A DNA stretch of 64,000 nucleotides, from contig CABUHY010000014.1 of the NCBI GenBank assembly GCA_902491475.1, positions 1 through 64,000 on the forward strand, written 5' to 3'. The translations under genes were made by a program, and so were the position numbers. Shown piece by piece: positions 33,255 to 41,589 of the stretch (positions are counted from its first letter, which is position 1; each line of letters starts with the position of its first letter). This DNA is from an uncultured Eubacteriales bacterium (lineage in GTDB: Bacteria; Bacillota; Clostridia; Oscillospirales; Acutalibacteraceae). The notes under the pieces were generated by a model, which worked only from the letters and a program-made list of their open reading frames with translations, did no database searches and was not told the origin of the DNA.

Positions 33255-34994
33255 TTACATCGCCTCCTGTCTCGAATACTTTTCAAGCTCTGCCTGCGTT
33301 CTGTACATAAGCGCATATTTGCCGTTTGCGGCAATGAGCTCTTCGTGCGTTCCCGTTTCGACAGCTCTGCCCGAGTCGAGAACGATTATCTTGTCCGATT
33401 TAACGACATTTTCAAGTCTGTGCGAAATAAGAAGCACCGTCTTGGTTTTTGCCATGGAGTGAATTACCGCCATTATGTCGTTTTCGCTGTCTGCGTCTAT
33501 GTTCGAGGTTACCTCGTCAAAGATATATACGGGTGTGTCATGCATAAGAGCACGGGCAAGCGCAAGGCGCTGCTTCTGACCGCCCGAGAAGTTGTTTCCC
33601 TGTGTGAGAAGCACCGTGTCAAGTCCGTTCTGAGACGCTAAGAAATCCCAGAGCTTAACGGTTTTAAGCGTGTTTATCATCTTTTCGTCGCTTGCGTTTT
33701 CGTCTGCCAAAAGAAGATTTTCACGGACCGTACCCTCGAATATATAGCTGTTGAAGTTTACCGCCGTTATGTTGTCCATCAAAGCCTTTTCGGCTATATC
33801 CTTTACCTGTACGCCGTCAATTTCAATGCTTCCCGTGTAGCCGCGGGAGATGCCGCAGATAAGCGCCGAAAGAGTGCTCTTGCCGCAGCCCGATTCGCCG
33901 ACAACGCTTACAAGCTCGTGTTTTTTAACGGTTGCGGAGACATTGTCAAGCACCTGCTTTTCGCCGTCATACGAGAAAGAGAGATTTTTGATAACTATAT
34001 CGCTGTCGAAGCTGTCGGGGATTGCCGTTGCGGGCTCCTCCTCGGGAATGTCAAGGAGATTGAACAGCTTGTCGCTCGCCGCCATACCGTTCATCGCAAC
34101 ATGGAAGAACGAACCCAAAAGCCTCAGCGGGAGGAAGAAGTCCGCCGCAAGCATTATAATAAGAAACGCTTCGGGGAGGGTGATTGTTCCGTTGCTTACC
34201 TGTATAATCGAAATGACAACGCCTATCGCACTGCCCGTATATGCGACAATATCCATAACGCTTACGGAGTTCAACTGCATTGTCAGAACCTTCATTGTAA
34301 TTCTTCGGAATTCCTCGGCTTTTTCGTTCATCTCGACATTTTTCCGTTCGTCCGCCTGATAAACCTTGAGAGTGGTAAGACCCTGTATGTTTTCAAGGAA
34401 GGTGTCGCCGAGATTTACATAAACGCCCCAGTATTTGCTCAAAAGCCTTTTTGCGAGCTTCTGCACCGCAACAATCGAAAGGGGAATGAGCGGTACGCAT
34501 ATAAGAAGTACCGTTGCCGCCTTTGCGCTTACAAAAACCAATGCCGCAAAGAGCGTTATCGGTGCGAGCATCGCAAAGAAGAACTGCGGAAGATATTTTC
34601 CGAAGTAGAGCTCAAGCTGGTCAACGCCCTCAACGAACACCTGCAAGACCTCCGAGGTGGAAACCTTTTCATGGTAGGAAGCGCCCATTCTTGTAAGCTT
34701 TTTGTACATTTTCTGCCTCAATACCTTTTTGACCTCGCTTGAAGCATAGAACGAAGTCTTTGCGCTGAACACTCCGCAGAGATAACGCACAAGCATTACC
34801 GCCGCAACGCCGAGAACATACGGCAAAAGCGAGGCAAAGCCGAACACCTTGCCGTCGAGTATCAGCTCAAGTATGTTTGCAAGGATAAACATCATTGCAA
34901 TGTTCGCACAAACCCTTATCCATTGTGCGAGAACCGTCAGCGCTATATACTTTTTCGATGACGGCACCTGACCTATCAATCTTGTTTTAATCAT
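33255..34994 (-). CDS. ABC exporter half-transporter (fused permease-ATPase), first subunit
   Basis: Protein of 579 aa: six-helix exporter domain (about 1-320) and ATPase with Walker A GESGCGKST, signature FSGGQKQRLALARAL and Walker B VYIFDEVTSNID. Both this and the next subunit keep the catalytic glutamate after Walker B. Substrate unknown; position in the operon argues for heme, porphyrin or a metal chelator. It starts 11 bp after the EcfA1A2 gene. Confidence 0.9.
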   Translation of the reverse strand: MIKTRLIGQVPSSKKYIALTVLAQWIRVCANIAMMFILANILELILDGKVFGFASLLPYVLGVAAVMLVRYLCGVFSAKTSFYASSEVKKVLRQKMYKKLTRMGASYHEKVSTSEVLQVFVEGVDQLELYFGKYLPQFFFAMLAPITLFAALVFVSAKAATVLLICVPLIPLSIVAVQKLAKRLLSKYWGVYVNLGDTFLENIQGLTTLKVYQADERKNVEMNEKAEEFRRITMKVLTMQLNSVSVMDIVAYTGSAIGVVISIIQVSNGTITLPEAFLIIMLAADFFLPLRLLGSFFHVAMNGMAASDKLFNLLDIPEEEPATAIPDSFDSDIVIKNLSFSYDGEKQVLDNVSATVKKHELVSVVGESGCGKSTLSALICGISRGYTGSIEIDGVQVKDIAEKALMDNITAVNFNSYIFEGTVRENLLLADENASDEKMINTLKTVKLWDFLASQNGLDTVLLTQGNNFSGGQKQRLALARALMHDTPVYIFDEVTSNIDADSENDIMAVIHSMAKTKTVLLISHRLENVVKSDKIIVLDSGRAVETGTHEELIAANGKYALMYRTQAELEKYSRQEAM

Positions 34995-35005
34995 TTCTGT
35001 CTCCC

Positions 35006-36394
35006 TTAAATATATTCGTGCGCCGCGGACAAATCACCTGTCTTTACGATATGTCCGTCCGCCATAATTACCGCTCTGTCACAGAGGGCGGCGATGCACC
35101 GCTTGTCGTGCGTTACCGTTACGACCGCACAGCCCGTCTCTCTGTTCAATTTGTTTACGGTATCGACAATCCGTTTGAGGTTGTCGAAATCCTGACCCAC
35201 CGTCGGTTCGTCCAAAAACAGTATTTCGGGCTCACAGGCGCATATCGCCGCAATTCCCGCACGGCGTTTCTGACCCTCGGAAAGCGACTGCGGATGCCTC
35301 TTTTCAAGCCCCGACAGTCCGAGTGCGTCAATGAGCTCCTGTGCCTTTTCGGGCGATTTTGCCTTAAAGGCTATCTCGTCGAAAAGCGTCGGCATAAACA
35401 GCTGATATGTGGGGTTCTGATAGACATATCCGACCTTTGAAAACCATTCGGAATTTGCTTTGTTTGACCTTACAACGCTTTGAATGAAATTGCCCGACGA
35501 CGGCTTGTTGAGCCTTGAAAGAGTCCTTAAAAGCGTCGTTTTGCCGCAGCCGTTGTCGCCTAAAATTACCGTTCTTTCGCCTTTTTTTATCTCAAAATCA
35601 ATACCGTCGAGTATTGTCCTTTTGCCTGCCGAAAATGATAAATTTTCGAGCTTTATAAGCGTTTCTCCGATTTCGTGACCCTGCACCGACGGCAGAGTTT
35701 TTACAACCGTGTCGCTTATTTCCTCACTGAGCCGAACACCCTTGTTCTCTATCGTCATAACCTTGTCAATGTAAGGCTTTATGACATCGAAGCGGTGCTC
35801 GACAAGCAAGACCGCATATCCGCTTTTTGAAAGGTCTCTCAACGCCGAAAGAAGAATGTGTGCGCCTCGGTTGTCGAGGTTCGCAAGCGGCTCGTCAAGT
35901 ATTATTATCTTTTGCCCCATGGCGAGCGTCGAAGCGGTAACGAGCCTTTGCTTCTGACCGCCCGACATAGTCCTTGTCCTTGCACCTTTGTCAACCTGCA
36001 TAAGCTCGCAGCAGGCGTCTATCCGCTTTGTTATCTCTTCGTTCGGAGTGTTGAGGTTTTCAAGCCCGAACGCAATTTCATCCTTTGCGAAGTCGTAAAC
36101 TATCTGTTCGTCCGCATTTTGCAGCACGCTTCCGACAAGCCTTGCCCGTTCGCTGATTTTAAGCGCCGTGACCTCCTTGCCGTCAATGAAAACCGAGCCC
36201 GAAAGCTTGCCGTGGTTTATGTTCGGGATAACTCCGCTTATAATCGAAAGCAGGGTGCTTTTGCCCTCGCCCGACATTCCGCACAGCAGTACGAACTCGC
36301 CGTAGTTTATGTCGAAGTTTACATTTTCAAGCGTATTTTCGGGTGCGGAGTCATATGCAAACGAAACCTCCCTTACGCTTATCGCCGTGTCCAT
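35006..36394 (-). CDS. ECF transporter duplicated ATPase (EcfA1-EcfA2 fusion)
   Basis: Protein of 462 aa containing two full ABC domains. First: Walker A GMSGEGKST, signature MSGGQKQR, Walker B IILDEPLANLD. Second: Walker A GDNGCGKTT, signature LSEGQKRRAG, Walker B ILFLDEPTVGQD. The start is the ATG at 36394 with GGGAGGTG 7 nt upstream, overlapping the T-component gene by 16 bp. The fusion fits dedicated (group I) ECF modules, which work with one S component, here the neighbouring 37067-37642. Confidence 0.93.
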   Translation of the reverse strand: MDTAISVREVSFAYDSAPENTLENVNFDINYGEFVLLCGMSGEGKSTLLSIISGVIPNINHGKLSGSVFIDGKEVTALKISERARLVGSVLQNADEQIVYDFAKDEIAFGLENLNTPNEEITKRIDACCELMQVDKGARTRTMSGGQKQRLVTASTLAMGQKIIILDEPLANLDNRGAHILLSALRDLSKSGYAVLLVEHRFDVIKPYIDKVMTIENKGVRLSEEISDTVVKTLPSVQGHEIGETLIKLENLSFSAGKRTILDGIDFEIKKGERTVILGDNGCGKTTLLRTLSRLNKPSSGNFIQSVVRSNKANSEWFSKVGYVYQNPTYQLFMPTLFDEIAFKAKSPEKAQELIDALGLSGLEKRHPQSLSEGQKRRAGIAAICACEPEILFLDEPTVGQDFDNLKRIVDTVNKLNRETGCAVVTVTHDKRCIAALCDRAVIMADGHIVKTGDLSAAHEYI

Positions 36395-37074
36395 ATGAAA
36401 ACACCTCCCGCAATGCAGATTGCCGCAACGCATACCGCAAAAACTATGTCTCTGAAATGTACCTTTACGGGCTCATACACGCTTGCCTTTTCGTCTCCGA
36501 GGGTAAACGCCCTTGTTTCAAGCGAGAGCGACAGCGTGTCCGATATGCCGATAATCCTCATAACAAGCGGTATGAAAAACGCTCTGTACAAAACGGAAGG
36601 ACCGCATTTTTTCATATTGACCCCACGCACCTTCATAGCCTCTGAAATACGCTTTATCTCGGAGGCGATTATCGGTATAAATCTCAGCGTTACAAGCATA
36701 CCGAGTGTAATTACCCTCGGGCATTTAAGCGAGTTTAAGCACCTTGTAAGCGAACAGGGGGATACCGTAACCATAGGCACGGCGCAAAGTCCGAGCAAAA
36801 TCATTCTCAGAAGAGTTTGCCAGAAAGCGTCAAAGCTGTTGTTCGTAAGGTAGGAAAGACCGCCGATTACAAGTCCTGCAACGGCGGTCGCAAAAGTCAT
36901 TTTCCACGCTCCTCTGAACAGCCCGAAAAGGCAGTACAGCAGGAACACCGCACCTGCGAAAGCAAATGCCGCAAGGTGCTTTGAAAACAGCATACCGAAA
37001 ACCAATAAAACTATTGATGACAAAAAGGAAATCACGGGGTAAACAGGTTTTTTAACCTCGAATGTTTCAAGCAT
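36379..37074 (-). CDS. ECF transporter T component (CbiQ/EcfT family)
   Basis: Protein of 231 aa with about five to six membrane helices and the two short coupling motifs that contact the ATPases (MKVRG near residue 150 and ETRAF near 190). The start is the ATG at 37074 with GGAGAGG 6 nt upstream, overlapping the S-component gene by 8 bp. It couples ATP hydrolysis to toppling of the S component. Confidence 0.9.
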   Translation of the reverse strand: MLETFEVKKPVYPVISFLSSIVLLVFGMLFSKHLAAFAFAGAVFLLYCLFGLFRGAWKMTFATAVAGLVIGGLSYLTNNSFDAFWQTLLRMILLGLCAVPMVTVSPCSLTRCLNSLKCPRVITLGMLVTLRFIPIIASEIKRISEAMKVRGVNMKKCGPSVLYRAFFIPLVMRIIGISDTLSLSLETRAFTLGDEKASVYEPVKVHFRDIVFAVCVAAICIAGGVFIWTRR

Positions 37075-37642
37075 TGTCGTCCTCTCCGCTCGGCTTGAGC
37101 TTTCCCGCTTTTTGGAGCTCTGCCGCAATTTTCATACCGATTGCCGCACCGACAAACGCCAAAGCAACCGTGCCTATCGACATAACTATCGAAAGTGCGG
37201 GGTTTGCCTTGAACTGCTCGTAGCTCTGACCGTTGAGCCAAATGCTGAAAAGCACCGAAACGGGGAGCGAGAGCGGCATATAAATACCAGTCGTTACAAA
37301 AACAGCCGATTTCTTTTTATATCCTCTGAAAATCAGAAGCATAATAAGCTCTGCGATAACCGCCGAAACGAAATTGTTGAAGAACATTACCGTCGAGAAG
37401 AAAACAAGCGGTGCGCCCGAGAAAATACCGATTATCGTAAGCGCTCCGGGCTTCCTTACTTTCATAAGACCTATTGCGACAAAAATCGAGTAAATCGGAG
37501 CCGCCGCAAGGTTCCTTAAACCGAACAGGGTGGTGTGCATAACAAGCGGCATTGTGATTCCGCCGCAAAGCGTCATGGCAGCCGACAAAACCGCAAGGAA
37601 AACAAAGTCCTTTACCTGAAATTTCTTAAATATCTTTTTCAT
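37067..37642 (-). CDS. ECF transporter substrate-binding S component (Trep_Strep/MptE-like)
   Basis: Protein of 191 aa with six membrane helices, resembling the Trep_Strep family of putative S components. The start at 37642 lies inside the end of the NEAT gene (17-bp overlap), so it is translationally coupled; a longer upstream frame has no separate signals. Ligand unknown from sequence. Being coupled to a NEAT protein, heme or another tetrapyrrole is the best guess. Confidence 0.82.
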   Translation of the reverse strand: MKKIFKKFQVKDFVFLAVLSAAMTLCGGITMPLVMHTTLFGLRNLAAAPIYSIFVAIGLMKVRKPGALTIIGIFSGAPLVFFSTVMFFNNFVSAVIAELIMLLIFRGYKKKSAVFVTTGIYMPLSLPVSVLFSIWLNGQSYEQFKANPALSIVMSIGTVALAFVGAAIGMKIAAELQKAGKLKPSGEDDNA

Positions 37643-38414
37643 TTTCGTTTTCAACCTCGCTCTCGCCGTCTTTTTTCTTTTTGACAACTATAACCGTCAC
37701 AACTATTGCCGCAATTACCACGACAGCCGCAACGCCTATTATAACGGGAAGTTTACTGCCCGACTGCGTGCTCTCCGAAGCCTCCGCCGCAACATCGGTT
37801 ACAGCCTGAGTCGCTTCCTCTGTTGTCTGCGAAGCCGAAGCGGCTGTTGTCTGTGCCGTTGTCGTCACAACCGCCTGCGTTACCTTTTGTGTGGGAGCTT
37901 GGGTTACTTTCTGTGTTGCGGGCTGTGTTGTTGTTTCCTCCGCACCCGAAACAAGCTTTGCGTTCGCATAGTCGATTTTAATTCTTGCCGACGGGGAGAG
38001 GGGCATAAGCGACGAGGCAAATTTAACGCCTATGTACTCGTTGTCGCTCATTACGGGGAACTCAAAAGCGGTTGCGTAGGTCGTGCCTGCGATTTCAACC
38101 TGTCCCGCCTGCGAAACCTCAACAGTTTCTCCGTCAACTCCGCCGTTTTTATAGTACCAGAACTGCATATCGCTTACTTTCTGTTCGCTGGCAACGGTAA
38201 GCGTTTTCGTGCTGCCGTCAACCTTCAGAATAGCCGTATGTGCAATGTAGCTGTTGCCCATCGATGTCCTGTCGCTGTCCGCACGAATCATTTCAACGGG
38301 AACCTCATAAACTCCGTTCTGCGTGGGTCCTATGGCAAAAGCGCTCATCGGAACGCTCAACGCCGCCAACAGCATAACGACCGATACAACAGCCGCAAAA
38401 ATTTTCTTAGTCAT
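37626..38414 (-). CDS. NEAT-domain cell-surface heme-binding protein
   Basis: Protein of 262 aa: signal peptide (1-27), one NEAT-like domain (about 33-156), Thr/Gln-rich linker (159-212), membrane helix (222-244) and a charged tail. The NEAT lip region reads TSMGNSY, and the final hairpin reads SLMPLS where Isd proteins carry the heme tyrosines (YxxxY). No YxxxY is present, but M52 and M137 sit where bis-methionine NEAT proteins (Shp, Shr) coordinate heme. The start is the ATG at 38414 with GGAGG 7 nt upstream. First gene of the heme/ECF operon. Confidence 0.8.
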   Translation of the reverse strand: MTKKIFAAVVSVVMLLAALSVPMSAFAIGPTQNGVYEVPVEMIRADSDRTSMGNSYIAHTAILKVDGSTKTLTVASEQKVSDMQFWYYKNGGVDGETVEVSQAGQVEIAGTTYATAFEFPVMSDNEYIGVKFASSLMPLSPSARIKIDYANAKLVSGAEETTTQPATQKVTQAPTQKVTQAVVTTTAQTTAASASQTTEEATQAVTDVAAEASESTQSGSKLPVIIGVAAVVVIAAIVVTVIVVKKKKDGESEVENENEKDI

Positions 38415-38435
38415 ATATTTTCCTCCGAAACCTCG

Positions 38436-38554
38436 GTTAGCGTTATCCAACTGCAAATTAAAAAATGAGTTAGCGAAAACTAACCGATGCGTTAAAATTA
38501 AGTTAGCTTTTGCTAACCAAGGGGTATTCTACCAAATCGCTGCCCAAAAGTCAA
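38436..38554 (-). promoter_or_regulatory. Promoter of the heme/ECF operon with phased operators
   Basis: Minus strand: -35 TTGACT (38549-38554), 17 bp, -10 TAGAAT (38526-38531). GTTAGC-N4-GCTAAC lies at 38502-38517 on the likely start site, GTTAGC-N4-ACTAAC at 38469-38484 and a degenerate GTTAGC-N4-TCCAAC at 38436-38451. The three centres are exactly 33 bp apart, about three helical turns. Confidence 0.85.
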
Positions 38555-38618
38555 CATATTGCGACAATATATTCGGGTTAAATAAGCAAGTGATTTTTCA
38601 ATTTTACATAGGTATATA

Positions 38619-38647
38619 TTGACTATCGGTGTAATTTTATGTAAAAT
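38619..38647 (+). promoter_or_regulatory. Promoter of the zinc-ribbon/HTH/kinase operon
   Basis: -35 TTGACT (38619-38624), 17-bp spacer, -10 TAAAAT (38642-38647), divergent from the heme operon promoter. No GTTAGC palindrome overlaps it. Confidence 0.8.
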
Positions 38648-38677
38648 TATAATATTATTGTTTTTGGAGTGGGAAAT

Positions 38678-40273
38678 ATGTCAAAACACTGTCCCAAGTG
38701 CGGCTCGGAGTTGCCAGAGGAAAGTTTGTTTTGCTTAAAGTGCTTTACAAGTATAGGTAATGAAGTTGGGGAGGCTCCCGCAAAGCCTGCCGAAAAACAG
38801 AAAACGGCAAAGCGCTCAAACAAGCAAAAGAAACCCGAAAAAAAGAATAATTACAATAAACTTGTCGCAAGGTCGGGTGCCGTTGTCGCTACGCTTGTGA
38901 TTTTTGCGGTTGCGGTTTCGTTTGCCGGCAAGCCTCAAATCGGTAAGGGAACAACCGTTGAAACCTCGCTTGTTCCCGTTACGGACGAGGCGGGGGAGCT
39001 TGTTACCGACGAAAACGGCGAGGGCGTGTACGAGACTGTAACGGTTCTTGTCGAACAGCCCGAAGAAAAAGGCTTTTTCGGCAGGATAATCGACGCCATA
39101 GAAAATAAAGCGGAAAATACAGTTGAAAATAAAACGGACGGGAAGTCCAAGTCCTATGAGGTTGTTTCGTCCGAAGCGGACAGCTCTCAAAACGGAGAAA
39201 CTTCATCAAACGGCGGCAAAGACGAAAGCTCAACCGACGGAAATCGGGAAAGCACATCTCCGCCCGTAACGGAAGCCGACGAAATCGTCCCCGCAAAGGA
39301 CAGCGATTTTGAATGGGATATTTATAAAGGAAAGGCGAGAATAGTCAAATACAACGGCAGCGCCTCGACTGTAACCGTTCCCGCACAGCACGGCGGAAAC
39401 GATGTCGGATACATAGGCGACAACGCTTTTTCGGACAATGCAAACATAAAGAAAATTGTCTTTGAGGACTCGCAGACGGCTCTTACCGTTCAGGAGGATA
39501 CGAACAAGCCGAAAGCAAAGTTCAGCAATCTTCCCAATTTAACGGCGATTGTGTTCCCGAGCAAAACCGCAACATATTCAAGTGTAACGGGAGCTTATTT
39601 CTCACGCATTTTCAACAACTGCCCGTCGCTTAAAAGCGTAAGCTTTCAAAGTAAAACGGTAAGCAGCGGATATTGCTATTCGCAGGACGGAGTGGTTTAC
39701 GCCTTGAACGGCAGCAGGGCATATATGCTGTTCTATCCCTTTGCAAAGGATACGGCGCAATTTTATTTGCCCGACGACTGTTACGGTTTGGCGCATGAGG
39801 CAATACAGAACAATCCGTACATAGTCGGTTTTACGGGCGGAAGTAAGTACGGAACCGCCTTTGAATGTTCCGAATACAACTTTAACAAGTGTACAAAGCT
39901 TAAAAGTATAAGCATATCGCCGCAAAACACAAGCAAGACATATTTCACTGTTGACGGTGTGCTTTATATGGATAAAATATCGGTTTCAGACATATACGGA
40001 TATAACGAGGAGCCTATGTGCAGGATAGTGTATCCTGCGGGTAAAACGGAGGAAAGCTTTGAGTTTCCGTCGGGGAAAAAGCTTAAATTGGACGAATACT
40101 CGTTTTGTTCAAATCCATATATAAAAACCGTTTATTTACCCGAGGGGTCAAGAGTCAGCACAAACTGGCGCAGAGGAACGGGAATATCCGTTGTTTATCT
40201 GAAAGACTGCGACGATTCGAGAAAGATAAGCGTCGACTATGGCTTTAAGGGCGTAACATTAAGATATTATTAA
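38678..40273 (+). CDS. Zinc-ribbon membrane protein with leucine-rich-repeat ectodomain
   Basis: Protein of 531 aa. An N-terminal zinc ribbon (C5, C8, C19, C22) and Lys-rich stretch face the cytosol, one membrane helix spans about 66-84, a Ser/Glu-rich linker (about 130-200) follows, and then BspA-type LRR_5 repeats outside (from about 205, first phrase YIGDNAFSDN). The ATG at 38678 has GGAG 8 nt upstream; an upstream in-frame GTG is less likely. It heads an operon with an HTH protein and a kinase-like protein, so it may be a surface sensor. Function not known. Confidence 0.82.
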   Translation: MSKHCPKCGSELPEESLFCLKCFTSIGNEVGEAPAKPAEKQKTAKRSNKQKKPEKKNNYNKLVARSGAVVATLVIFAVAVSFAGKPQIGKGTTVETSLVPVTDEAGELVTDENGEGVYETVTVLVEQPEEKGFFGRIIDAIENKAENTVENKTDGKSKSYEVVSSEADSSQNGETSSNGGKDESSTDGNRESTSPPVTEADEIVPAKDSDFEWDIYKGKARIVKYNGSASTVTVPAQHGGNDVGYIGDNAFSDNANIKKIVFEDSQTALTVQEDTNKPKAKFSNLPNLTAIVFPSKTATYSSVTGAYFSRIFNNCPSLKSVSFQSKTVSSGYCYSQDGVVYALNGSRAYMLFYPFAKDTAQFYLPDDCYGLAHEAIQNNPYIVGFTGGSKYGTAFECSEYNFNKCTKLKSISISPQNTSKTYFTVDGVLYMDKISVSDIYGYNEEPMCRIVYPAGKTEESFEFPSGKKLKLDEYSFCSNPYIKTVYLPEGSRVSTNWRRGTGISVVYLKDCDDSRKISVDYGFKGVTLRYY

Positions 40274-40285
40274 GGGGAAGTTATA

Positions 40286-40732
40286 ATGGCGACAGTGGAA
40301 GAACAGGGAAACAAGAGTACCGAGGAGCTTTTGAAACAGCTCTCCGATAAACAGACGGAATTTTCCGAGTTTGTAAACAGGGAGGAAAATTCCTTTATCA
40401 AAAAGGATTTGAACGACAGTTGGCTCGGTCTTATCAAGAAAAGCAAGCTTTCAAAGGCTGATATAATCAACAAGTCGGATATAGGCTATACATATTTTTA
40501 TGATATATTGCGCGGCGAAAAATGTCCGTCAAGGGATAAGATAGTCCGTCTTGTTCTGGCAATGAAGTTAGAGCTTGACGAGTGTCAGAAAATGATGAAA
40601 CTGTATAATTGGGCGCCGCTTTACGCCAAGGATAAGCGTGACAGCGCAATGATATACGCCGTAAACAACAGCTTTTCCGTTTGGCAGCTTGACGAATTGC
40701 TTGCGGAAAACAAATTGGAACTTTTGAAATGA
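40286..40732 (+). CDS. HTH (XRE-like) protein
   Basis: Protein of 148 aa. A central helix-turn-helix (about 50-100, around LSKADIINKSDIGYTYFYDILRG) is recognisable as a diverged Cro/C1-type fold. The N-terminal 45 residues are acidic helix and the C-terminal 40 are unassigned. No signal peptide. Its stop overlaps the start of the kinase gene (ATGA), so the pair is coupled. It could be a regulator controlled by that kinase. Confidence 0.72.
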   Translation: MATVEEQGNKSTEELLKQLSDKQTEFSEFVNREENSFIKKDLNDSWLGLIKKSKLSKADIINKSDIGYTYFYDILRGEKCPSRDKIVRLVLAMKLELDECQKMMKLYNWAPLYAKDKRDSAMIYAVNNSFSVWQLDELLAENKLELLK

Positions 40733-41466
40733 GCATTAAAGAGGATTACATAAAGCAAACGCTCGGCAGCAGATACGAAAAGGTGAGCGTTTTGCGTAAA
40801 ACGAAGCGGAATACCGTAACGGCATACAGACATTCCGACAGCGGCAAGATGCTTTTGCTTATTGAAATGCCCGAGCATAACGACGGTGTTTTCAAAAGGC
40901 TGACGGGCGAGAAAATCCCCAATCTTCCCATGATTTACGACATCTGCCACGGCGAAAACGAAATGCTTGTGCTTGAGGAATTCATTGACGGCAAAAACCT
41001 GGCGGAAATCATTTCAAATGAGGCGATTTCAAGCAAAAGTGCCGTAAAGTATTGCCTTGATGTGTGCGAGGCGCTGAAGTATCTTCATTCACGGAAGATA
41101 ATCCACAGGGATATAAAGCCTTTGAATGTTATGATAGACAAAGACGGCAACGCAGTGCTTATCGATTTGCAGTCGTCAAGGCTTATGTCGGAGGAAAAGG
41201 ACAACGACACGCAGAATCTCGGCACGGTGGGCTATGCCGCACCCGAGCAGTACGGAATTTTCCAATCGCTTCCCGCAACGGACATATACGCTCTCGGCGT
41301 TATGCTCAACGAGCTTTTGATAGGCGAGCACCCGTCCGTGAGGATACCGAAAGGGCATCTCGGCAGGGTAGTGCAGAAATGTACGGAAATAAATATACCC
41401 AAACGCTATCAGAGCGTTGAAGCGCTTCAAAAGGATTTGAAAAGATTTGCGTGGCTTAACAGATGA
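40729..41466 (+). CDS. Ser/Thr protein kinase-like protein (atypical)
   Basis: Protein of 245 aa, kinase domain only, no membrane segment. The catalytic loop HRDIKPLN (D128, K130, N133) and GTVGYAAPEQYG are intact. The DFG motif is D146-L-Q, the glycine loop is not recognisable and the strand that normally carries the VAIK lysine reads LLLIEMP without lysine. Either a divergent active kinase family or a pseudokinase. Cotranscribed with the HTH and LRR genes. Confidence 0.82.
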   Translation: MSIKEDYIKQTLGSRYEKVSVLRKTKRNTVTAYRHSDSGKMLLLIEMPEHNDGVFKRLTGEKIPNLPMIYDICHGENEMLVLEEFIDGKNLAEIISNEAISSKSAVKYCLDVCEALKYLHSRKIIHRDIKPLNVMIDKDGNAVLIDLQSSRLMSEEKDNDTQNLGTVGYAAPEQYGIFQSLPATDIYALGVMLNELLIGEHPSVRIPKGHLGRVVQKCTEINIPKRYQSVEALQKDLKRFAWLNR

Positions 41467-41470
41467 TATA

Positions 41471-41566
41471 TTGTGTTTTTTTGTTTTATGTGCTAAAATG
41501 AATTTGTTAAACGAGGAGCTGTCGAAAGACGGCTTTTCAAAAGATTTTAAGTTAGCGTTTGCTAAC
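41471..41566 (+). promoter_or_regulatory. Promoter, leader hairpin and GTTAGC operator of the methyltransferase operon
   Basis: -35 TTGTGT (41471-41476), 17 bp, -10 TAAAAT (41494-41499). A GAAA-capped hairpin followed by TTTC lies at 41517-41534. The palindrome GTTAGC-N4-GCTAAC (41551-41566) lies about 50 bp downstream of the -10, just before the ribosome binding site, so the repressor would act as a roadblock unless another promoter is used. Confidence 0.65.
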
Positions 41567-41589
41567 CTGTGACGGAGGCGAGGAACACC

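Noticed and set aside
41498..41572. A 24-codon leader peptide overlapping the GTTAGC operator
   Set aside because: Its ATG overlaps the -10 box, so it would not be transcribed.
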